Assembly (NCBI GenBank): GCA_038503065.1
Contig: JBCAMK010000012.1
Span: forward strand, 558,001-622,000
Origin: Paragyromitra xinjiangensis
Taxonomy: Eukaryota; Ascomycota; Pezizomycetes; Pezizales; Discinaceae
Length of the DNA stretch: 64,000 nucleotides
Reading direction: 5' to 3'
The translations under genes and the position numbers were made by a program. Each line of letters opens with the position of its first letter. Within the stretch, counting starts at the first letter, position 1. Under the pieces are notes generated by a model. It saw nothing but the letters and a program-made list of their open reading frames with translations, was not told where the DNA came from and searched no databases. Shown here one piece after another: positions 56,096 to 64,000 of this stretch.

Positions 56096-58340
56096 ATGGA
56101 AAGGTTGAGAGAATCGCTCTTCCCATCTCCTAGTCACCATGGTCAGCGCTACAATCACCCAAAGGGTCAATCTACGAGAAAAGGGAGGCCAGAAAGGGAT
56201 CCCCCAGACTTCCTCTCAACAACAAATCTAGAGGATAAAGAGTCAATATATTCTCCGATGAGTATTGAGAGTAATGCCATGGCAACCGGAAGTGTGGCTT
56301 ATCTAGCGGCATCAATGACAGATGGCAAAAATGAAGGTCAGCTTTCTATATAGAGTACTCTTTGGCAAATCTGACGTTTCTATACTCCTCTAGTGATTCA
56401 AATATTTAACGGTGAAGAAATCCTCGTCGGTCGCCAATCGCTCTGCCAATTCCAAGTCCCTCATCCTTCGTGCTCGAATACCCATTTTCGCATATACTCC
56501 GTCGTCTTTGAATCATGCTACGAACCTTTGATCTACTGTGAAGATCTCAGCATGAACGGGACCTTCCTCAATAATCGTCTTGTTGGGAAGGGAATTAGTG
56601 TGCTCCTGACTGATGGTGACAAGATCGAAATTCGTCAAGCTGCTAGTTTTGTATTTCGTCAAGTGCCGAATGAGAGTTCCCCTACGTTAAACGACCCAGG
56701 GATTGAGAAAGAGAAGGTCCTTTTTGCAAACTCTTATGAACTTTCTCCGAGGATCCTGGGAGCTGGGGGGTATGGACGCGTGTATATGGCCTGGGATATT
56801 AAGACACACCGTCAAGTTGCCTGCAAAATCATGGAATTAAGGGATTCTGAAGGGGGCCGTAATAGTAACCAGAAGGGCTGGAAGAGAATGAAGGAGATGT
56901 ATATGAGGGAGGTAGAGATTTTGAAAACTCTGAACCATGTGAGTCCCAATGTCTAGTCCGCCTTGTGTGAGTATTATCTGACTACTGCTCTAGCCCAATA
57001 TAATGAGCATTCACAAAGTGGTCTGTACCAATTCAAGATTCTACATTTTTGAAGATTTAATTACAGGAGGCGATTTGTTCTCGCATCTCGGACAGAAGTC
57101 TCGTTTTGGTGAGATAGAGGCTATGCCAATTGTGTGGCAGATCCTCAAGGCATTGGAATATCTGCACGAGAAAGGAGTTGTTCACCGGGATTTAAAGGTA
57201 CTCTCCTATAGTGATTGTAGTACCATATCGTCAATCGTTACTCACATCTCCACATCTTAGCCTGACAACATCCTTTGTACCAGCAACGCCGCCGGCGCTC
57301 GAATAGTCTTGACTGATTTCGGTTCAGCTCGTTTCTTCACTCCCGTCACTCGAATGACTAGTGCTGTCGGAACTATCGAGTATCTCGCTCCGTCAGTCGC
57401 CCAAACATTCTCTACTTATCCATTACTGATAAATTCAAGCGAGATCCTTCCTAGCCCTAGAACTGATTCCTGCTCCGGCTACTCTAAATCTGTTGACCTT
57501 TGGTCTCTTGGTGTCGTCATTTACGTTCTCCTCTCCGGTTACACCCCATTCGGCGCTGATGGTGGCCCCACTCTACCACCTAAAGCGGTGGTTGCTAAAG
57601 CCCGCTCCTGCAACCTCACTTGCCTCGAAACTGGGGTAGAATGGAGTCATGTGTCTGCAGAGGCGAAAGATTTTATTAGGTCCTTGATTTGCGTCGACCC
57701 CAGGAAAAGGTTGACAGCTAAGCAAGCGAAGAAACATAAGTGGTTGAACAGACATACGAAAGAGCTGGAAGAGGTTTATAGCAGGGCAGTGGAAGACTGG
57801 ACCAAAAATTCTGCTTCAGTCCAAGAGAAAGACGTAACACTAGAACACTTTAACTTACCACAGAGCCAACATGATGTCTCTTCTCCTTTTTTCAATGTCA
57901 ATCCTAGCTCTGATCGCTACCAAATGGGCGATTTCCGCTTTGAACCCGGATCGTCTCTTCCTAGCCACCTCGAAGAAGGGGAAACAGAGGACAGCAGTAT
58001 CCCCGATGTTCCCGACCTCCTCTTTGACCAATTCACACCCGAATCTCCACGTGACCGCCGTCTTGGGACAGCTGATGGGGAAGACGAGTCCTGGCATATG
58101 AGCGGTTTATATACGGCGGAGGAAGATGCATTGCATGATGCGGCTGCTGGAGATGGGAGGTTAATGAATGCTATGGAGTTGTCTAGACAAGTTGAAGCGA
58201 GGAGAGAGTTGAGGAGGGAGGGGATGAGGGAAGGACCCGAGGAGCTGGCAATGGGGGAGAATGGGAGAGGAGGGAGATTAGACGGACTTAGAGCGAGAGC
58301 TGAGGTTGGGGAGAGGAGTAGGTTTTTTGTGGGACGTTAG
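56096..58340 (+). CDS. FHA-domain Ser/Thr kinase, Mek1-like (CHK2/Rad53 family), 689 aa, four exons
   Basis: Exons 56096-56336, 56394-56938, 56994-57197, 57261-58340; introns 57, 55 and 63 nt; 2070 nt in frame. An FHA domain lies near residues 82-180: EEILVGRQSLCQFQV, PHPSCSNTHFRIY, DLSMNGTFLNN. The kinase domain runs from about 210 to 480: glycine loop LGAGGYGRVYMAWD, ACKIM lysine, HRDLKPDNILC catalytic loop, DFGSAR, DLWSLGVVIYVLL. Insertions occur before the W-S-L-G segment, and the usual APE reads APS (GTIEYLAPSVAQ). A 200-residue acidic, Glu/Arg-rich C-terminus follows. One N-terminal FHA, and no second, fits Mek1/Cds1 rather than Rad53. Mek1 acts at meiotic recombination checkpoints after Mec1/Tel1 signalling. 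I favour a Mek1-type role but Cds1 is not excluded. Confidence 0.85.
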
Positions 58341-59240
58341 GCTTCTGGTGTATTGTGGGTAGTTGTGAGCGATATGACATGGTTAGGGATTTAAATATCG
58401 TGTAAAATCTACAAAAAGAATTAAAGACATAGTAGCAAAATTAACTTTTGTTTTCGGGGCTTTTTAAAAATTAGTAATCGAAAACTTGACCCTGTATTAG
58501 GGAGAACTAACGGTTAAGTATTGAATGATGGAAGGGTGAGATTCTGGATATTTTAACTTCTCGAGTTTCTTAAATTATGAAGATTTCGAGCTGTGGGTGA
58601 GCCCATTATGTGAGGATATTATAACTTGATACTTGGTAAATTAATCTTTCGATCAGGATATACAATTAGCATGCGCTGTGGCGCTCAAGACGAAAATGGT
58701 ACCTACTAGGAAGAGCATACACGTAGTAAAGCGGGTCTTAAACAAGTACGTGTATGTACCGAAAACGAAGCTAAGAAAACAAGGTGTAGAAAAAAACGCA
58801 TAAGGTCGCTCTAGCACCCTACCCTCCCTTGAATATCTCTAAAACAAATTCTAACTTCACTAAAACCGTGGCTCGTTCCTCCGCCAAATTGAATATATTC
58901 TCTTATCTCGCTCACCCTTGTCCAAACGTGTTCGTGGTTCGGCATGCACGAGATAATGCAGCTTCTAGGAAGCATTTCTTGTTTTCTTGTTCATATTTGA
59001 TGTTTTAGGCGCCGTCATAGCCTAAGGGCTGGATACGTGTATGAATTATCAATCAATGAGGTATGGGTCGAGTGAGGAGTTGTAACCTCAAATTTGGGTT
59101 AGGGCTCTTATCACGTGAAAATTTCTCTTGTATCACTCAGGACAATGAGATCATACCCACCACCAGTAAAAAATTCCCCAATCTGTCCGAGTTCCCACCT
59201 CTGACAATATCCTTAAACTTGATATCGATCTACCTGCGAG
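58341..59240. other. Intergenic region and Cbp6-like gene promoter
   Basis: No gene. GGGTTAGGGCTC occurs at about 59095-59106 and a CACGTG near 59113, about 130-145 bp upstream of the Cbp6-like start. The rest is AT-rich. Confidence 0.5.
59095..59106 (+). promoter_or_regulatory. TTAGGG box in the Cbp6-like promoter
   Basis: GGGTTAGGGCTC, followed within 20 bp by CACGTG (a Cbf1/bHLH-type site). Tbf1/TTAGGG-binding factors and Cbf1 use such sites in fungi. Confidence 0.35.
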
Positions 59241-59834
59241 ATGTCTGCCGTAAGTACTTCGCTCTCTGTCAATTGTGTCCCATCGAGTTTCCCAAGCTGA
59301 CTCCCCTCATCCGTAGAAAAATCAACTCTACCGCCAATACCGTACCATCATTGACCTCTGGCCAATCGATCCTCTACGACCTCTCTCGTTCCAGACCTTC
59401 CTCCGCGACCGTGTCACGAAGCAGTTCGGACTTTCTGTTGAGGGTGACGCTGCACAAGGTAGTAGCGCCCCATCAGCGGCGGGGGATCAAGGTGTGGGGA
59501 AAGAGGAACCGGTTGTCAAATTTAGTGAAACGAAGGCGGCCAGTGAATTGAATGCGCTACAGACGTTGTTAGAGGATCGGTATAGAAAGAAGGTATGGAG
59601 TACACTATGAGCCGACTTTTAGTGAGGGTGATGGGGAGCAGTGTGGGGTTTGGGATTGGAGATGGGTATACTGATATATTTCTGGAACAGTATCCGGTTA
59701 CAGAGAAGCTTCTGAGGCCGAGGGGTAATCCAGAGTACTACGAAAAGCTGTTGAGGGAGCTCGAGGCAGCACCAGAGAGATCATGGTGGCAAACTAAGTT
59801 GAATTCCTGGAAGGGATATATCAGGATGCAGTAG
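59241..59834 (+). CDS. Cbp6/UQCC2-like complex III assembly factor, 142 aa, three exons with a 9-nt first exon
   Basis: Exons 59241-59249 (ATG TCT GCC), 59317-59592, 59691-59834; introns 67 and 98 nt; 429 nt in frame. The N-terminal MSA joins KNQLYRQYRTIIDLWPIDPLRP, the hallmark of the fungal Cbp6/UQCC2 family (YRQYRxIIDxWPxDPLRP), then LSFQTFLRDRVTKQF. A variable Gly/Ser/Glu linker follows, then ELNALQTLLEDRYRKKYPV and LLRPRGNPEYYEKLLRELE, ending with ERSWWQTKLNSWKG. Cbp6 with Cbp3 binds newly made cytochrome b at mitoribosomes and promotes its translation and assembly. The mini-exon explains why the gene could be missed. Context and length match the family. Confidence 0.88.
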
Positions 59835-61274
59835 GGCACTGTTCGATGTTCGGTTGGTTGATATAAGTTTTTCTGGGAGTTTTCTCACATTGTGTGTACT
59901 TTGACTTCTCCGCGTTGTGTATATAGGTAATGGGATGTATCATACGGGGTTCCGGAGGTTTATCAGTCGGTAGTATTCAAGTGATTACTTTTGATATTGT
60001 AGTTCCTGGGAAGATTATCGCCTGTTTTACCATTCTCACTCATCCTAATCGCCTCCTGACCAGATGTATTCTGCAACGGACTTTCAGAGTTTCCTAGCGT
60101 TTCTGAATCTTAAAAAATCTGTTGTGGTAACATGGTAAGAGATATGAGGATAACAGACTTAAATTGGCTCTAATGTTTACTAGCTATAGTCTCCGAAAAG
60201 TAGTTTGCCCTAGGTAGACGGAGCCTAGGAGCTTATTTATACTGGATCTAAGGTTCGGAAACCTATTAATGGATTTAATTAGGCTCACCTCGAACACCAA
60301 CGCATCGGCTACTATCTTAATCTCAAACGGTCTGTAGGAAGGCAAGCTATAGGTTCCTTCTAGCCGCAAGTATATTTTATACTGGAAATAACGGGTGACT
60401 TAAGAATCACCCAAGGTGTCATGTTATTGCCAATAAGGACACTTATAGACGACCGTCAGAATGTGGGGTCTGGGACTTGGATTTTTAACGGCTAATGCAT
60501 CATACGACGTAGGATTTCTTCTCAATTCGTACTTGAATTATGGATATCTAAGGTTACCTACACCTTCCTAAAACAACGGGTGAGGTTTTATAGCAGGTTT
60601 TATGACTTCTTTATAATGCCCTGAGTGCCAATCGCGGTTGATTTTGCTGCTCCACGAATCACCGGCGATCACTCGTGGGGGGTCTTTCAAGTGGCTCTCC
60701 TTGAAGACGGTATCGTATGGGTATCAAAGGATTATATGTATGATTGCATTTGAAAATACAGAATATTCTGCTGGAAATTGCGGTATCTAGAAGATACTTG
60801 ATTTAAATCTGGTGATGGACGGGGGCACGTACACGTATTCTAGACAACGCAGCCCGAAACCCCAAAAGTAATTGGAACTACGTACACACAACCCTGAGCC
60901 CCGATTAGAAGACTATGAACTGATATCTGAGTGACTTTCCACAGAAAAGCCTGCTTCCAATTCAGTGTGGGTGTTGGAGGACGGTTGCAGCTAGCTCGAC
61001 ATCATCGTGCATAGGGGCAGCCCGCCCAATGGAGTATCAGCAGGCCGCACACGGGGCAACAGCAGACGACTGTTTCTGTTGCGGCGATCAGCCACACGTC
61101 GGCCAAAAAGTGCGGCGGCTAGGGTAAACCCTGAATTGGGACCTCCACCGTGTGCGCAAAAACTCTTGGCAACCAAAACCGTGATTTCTATTTAGCTCTC
61201 GTTTCCCCGCCCCTCCTCCTCCCTCTTTCCCCATCTCCATACCCTTGATTCTCTACCATCATCAATCTTGAATC
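59835..61274. other. Intergenic region and eL41 promoter
   Basis: No gene other than promoter elements. AGGGTAAACCCT occurs at 61121-61132, about 145 bp before the eL41 start; the leader (61200-61274) is C/T-rich. Confidence 0.5.
61121..61132 (+). promoter_or_regulatory. AGGGTAAACCCT palindrome, ribosomal-protein-gene box candidate
   Basis: Contains AAACCCT, the telobox half shared by fungal ribosomal protein promoters, in a perfect-palindrome-like form about 145 bp upstream of eL41. Confidence 0.4.
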
Positions 61275-61433
61275 ATGAGAGCCAAGTGGAGGAAGAAGAG
61301 AGTCAGAAGGCTCAAGCGCAAGAGAAGAAAGACTAGAGCTCGCAGGTATGTTGATTTCGCTACTCTGAAAAATAATCATATCATCTTCTGAGCTGTTTGC
61401 TAATATCTTTATCTTTATTTTTACAGCAAGTAA
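61275..61433 (+). CDS. RPL41: Ribosomal protein eL41, 25 aa, two exons
   Basis: Exons 61275-61345 and 61427-61433; intron 81 nt with a GTATGT donor and TTTACAG acceptor, splitting the penultimate Ser codon (AG|C). The 25-residue product starts MRAKWRKK and ends TRARSK, the near-invariant eukaryotic eL41 sequence of almost only Arg, Lys and a few small residues. It is the smallest protein of the 60S subunit, bridging to 40S at the decoding site. The leader is C/T-rich, as in other ribosomal protein genes. It is too short for ordinary gene finders. The plus-strand intron-exon frame is exact. Confidence 0.98.
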
Positions 61434-62674
61434 ATGATTCGCTCTTATTCCGATCCGTCGCCAATTTAATCCCCTTCTCCACGATTGCACGCCGAAATAT
61501 CATACACCGGAACGTACCGTTATCGCTATCGCTAATCTACTCCGCCGAAATACCCCGCTACCCCGCTATGAAATGCTGGATGACGCAATGGTTGGAAGGA
61601 TGAGGTAGAATCGGTTGGGATATGTTGGTTTGGATGTGGCTGTTATGGGGGGACGATCTCAAGTGCTGGGATTCGGTGGACACTTTTTTTGTCGGAATGA
61701 AGTGGTCTTTACGAAATATACGTTCTATGTCGTGAAAGCATTAAAAAAAGTCTCAAAAAACCGTCTTCCTCATCAATTGTGATTGTGATTATAATTGTAA
61801 CTGTGACTATGGGAATAGTGCCTGTGAAGTGGACCCTATGACGATACTGCCAATTGTTCTGCAGCAGTAAATTGCCTGTGTCCGTGCTCGAATATGTCAT
61901 TAGACGTCTCACCTCTTTGTTCATCTGTAGCTTGGGGAATCATCTAGTCGTAAACCTGCTAGCGTGATGTAATTTAGTTCATGACCTCCTGTTCACGCGA
62001 CTACCGTATCGTGGCCATCATCATCCAATTCATCAGATCATACTCCATCTTTGGCTTCTCAGTAAGTTCGGGCATTCGAGTGGCGAGTTCTATTCTTTTG
62101 GCTGCTTCATTGGTTATGCTGTTGATGTATATTCTCTGATTACTATACTAGTGCAGACTTCAATCACCAGGATCTAACTCCAGACTTTATTCCCCAACAA
62201 GAACATACAGGCTGATACCCTTCTTACACGTAGAGACGATTTCTAAGGCTTTTCATTTCCTCCTATCTACGTATCAAATGATGTACCTGGGGTACCCACA
62301 TAAAATCGAAGATTCGCGCACCTCTCACCTAGCGATGTTTCGTGCTGTTTCTAACTGATAACATGTTTTCCAGATTTGCTCTGGAAGCATCTTGCCAAGG
62401 CATCAACCAAAAGCATTAAGCCTAATTCCTTTTCAATATACAGCGAGAGTATCTTACTATGGATTGTTCAGTATCATTCTGGAAACATTTACTGGAAAGT
62501 TATCTTAACCTAGAGCTTGGAGATTTAATCATTACCACAGCGTATATTCCGCAGCAAAATCGACATTTCCCCAAATGATGCGCAAAACCCTGGAATAAAT
62601 CTTCTCCATTGACGGCTGCAGACCCTCCACATGTATTCAAGGATCTAGATCCTATCCAAGGCTAAAACAACTCA
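61434..62674. other. Intergenic region, nothing recognised
   Basis: eL41 3' flank and AT-rich sequence. Frames are under 75 codons. I see no RNA gene. Confidence 0.5.
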
Positions 62675-62845
62675 ATGAGTACTGATTCCATATTAGACTC
62701 CCATCTCAACGGTAACGACCTCGCAACTTCTGCAGACACAACCTGCGCAATTTGCATGGAACATGAGATTGCTGTACAGTTCGAATGCTGTATTCACGCC
62801 ATCTATGGGCCTTGCGCAGAAGGGCTATGGCATGCTCGAATGTAA
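62675..62845 (+). pseudogene. RING-like fragment, 56 codons
   Basis: From the ATG at 62675 to the TAA at 62843 the frame encodes a leader followed by TCAICMEHEIAVQFECCIHAI and GPCAEGLWHARM. The C-x2-C, C-C-H spacing and the later Cys resemble the first half of a RING finger (CAICME is typical of RING proteins), and the frame stops before the second Cys pair. It may be a relic, an exon of a longer gene with unseen introns, or a chance match. Confidence 0.35.
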
Positions 62846-63933
62846 AACGGCGGAGCCTACTAGGGATAGATAAAATGCCACCTCCACCGGGTAAAGGTTA
62901 CCATATCAACAGAATGGAAATTCTCAGCATATTCGTCGCTCGATAGAGTCATGGCATTCTTATCATTTCTTGATCGCTAGAAGAGTATGAAACGATATTT
63001 ACACAGATATTTCTAGAGTATGAGTTGGAATTTTCAACATTTGGAAGTAGTAGGGATTGTCGGGAGATATATGATTATAGTATTTCTATCTAGATACGTT
63101 TTATGGAATTTTCTTGCTTTAGTATTAACGTTACTAACGTAATACTCAGAGCCGGCTTATTGTCCCTATATATTAGGAAGCGTATTAAAAGCGTCGTCGC
63201 TGTAGTGGATTGCGTTCTTCTGGGAAAACACTGCTGAGAGTGATTTCATTGGTCGTGAACAACAAAGCTTTAATTTGGGGTTGTACTATATTTCTCGGGA
63301 TGGTACATTACTACTAGTTTTACCACAAATGGATAGAATTCATTCCGGATGACAAGTGATGAAGGGGGAAATATTTGAGAAGCTTGTATGTGGGTATATT
63401 TCGTATGCCAACTTCTCCTATACACTTACACTACTAATGCAAGAGGCTAGGAGAGGCTTGCAGGATATTTTGGATTTGTAGGGCTATAAGTGTTCCCGCG
63501 AAATATTTATAGTTGGATGGGTTAAGTTGAATTTGTGTTGGAAGATTAATTTGTCGAGATGAATGCGTGGTGATACATGATGCCCTATTGAGGAAATACG
63601 AAGTGTTATAGAAGTATTCAAGCTGTTGTAACTGTTACCGACTTGTTATTCCAGAGCGATAGAGCATGACGCTAGGTGGAGACAAGTTATCTATTTACGT
63701 TATATTTCACGATGTCGGTATTTATAAATGCTAACTATTTTATTTCCAGAGACGAAAGCAGCGATTGTGGGGATTGTAGATACTGCAGTGCAGACGAAGG
63801 TCGCCAAGTGGAACATCAACTTTCTGGGGTGAGGCTCAACTGCATATGCATGGGTCTAATTTTTTCTGGGCGCTCAGACTTCTCCCCCAACATCTTCAAC
63901 TCCAATTCTCCCTTGAACCTCCACCACATCACC
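62846..63933. other. Intergenic region and promoter of the last gene
   Basis: AT-rich, no gene. The final about 100 bp are C/T-rich and lead into the ATG at 63934. Confidence 0.5.
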
Positions 63934-64000
63934 ATGTCTCCCGACAAGAAGAGGAAGCGGGATTCCGCCCCCCAGGGCGTCTCATCTAATATCAAAATCA
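63934..64000 (+). CDS. 5' end of a gene cut by the window edge
   Basis: ATG in an excellent context (tcaccATGtct) after a pyrimidine-rich leader. The 22 readable codons (MSPDKKRKRDSAPQG...) are Lys/Arg-rich like a nuclear or nucleolar localisation signal. No family can be assigned from so little sequence. Confidence 0.6.
   Translation, partial: MSPDKKRKRDSAPQGVSSNIKI

Noticed and set aside
1..64000. CRISPR array, viral genome or plasmid origin
   Set aside because: No direct-repeat/spacer array or phage/virus genes; all recognisable genes are eukaryotic nuclear with spliceosomal introns.

Overview
The window is nuclear DNA from a filamentous ascomycete (Pezizomycotina), most likely a leotiomycete, though that last step is inference. 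The support is: short spliceosomal introns (mostly 45-140 nt) with GTRNGT donors and CTAAC/CTGAC-like branch sites; low gene density with long gene-poor, AT-rich gaps; a dispersed intron-containing tRNA; and fungal-only families (a Ste3-type pheromone receptor, Ste12 with a homeodomain-like region plus C2H2 fingers, DUF1770, a DUF4203 receptor-like membrane protein). There are no operons. I rebuilt exon-intron structures by hand; in every multi-exon model the joined exons keep frame and end at a stop.

Layout, left to right: tRNA-Met(CAU) with a 31-nt intron (1981-2086); a T5orf172/DUF1766 protein (3669-5591); a small secreted Cys-rich protein (6584-7060); a doubtful minus-strand frame (7932-8495); a Myb/SANT-tailed nuclear protein (10897-11649); a DUF1770 membrane protein (13287-13721); HIS6 (14037-14943, minus); an F-box-like/ankyrin protein (15988-17274, minus) with a decayed F-box fragment beside it; a mitochondrial-type APH phosphotransferase (18346-20208); a secreted LVIVD/choice-of-anchor-B protein (21317-22934, minus); a 1067-residue DUF4203 multi-pass protein with a very long tail (26781-30246, minus); mitochondrial SSB (33529-34104); an STE3-type pheromone receptor (36491-37858, minus); a gene-poor, possibly decayed stretch (about 38.4-44.8 kb); STE12 (45781-48081); a promethin/LDAF1-like lipid-droplet protein candidate (52796-53651, minus); RPAP1/Rba50 (54590-55888, minus); an FHA-domain Mek1-like kinase (56096-58340); a Cbp6/UQCC2-like complex III assembly factor (59241-59834); the 25-residue ribosomal protein eL41 (61275-61433); and the first codons of a gene cut by the window end (63934-64000).

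How the genes relate: most are independent housekeeping genes (histidine synthesis, RNA polymerase II assembly, mitochondrial DNA and complex III maintenance, ribosome). The notable grouping is sexual signalling. The a-factor-type pheromone receptor, its presumed downstream transcription factor Ste12, and a meiotic Mek1-like checkpoint kinase lie within about 22 kb. I see no clear evidence of a wholly new multi-gene system. The points most worth a second look are the kinase with an altered APE motif, the receptor-like DUF4203 protein, telomere-repeat-like (TTAGGG) motifs in several promoters, a duplicated promoter/F-box fragment, and several very small or split genes that automatic annotation would miss.
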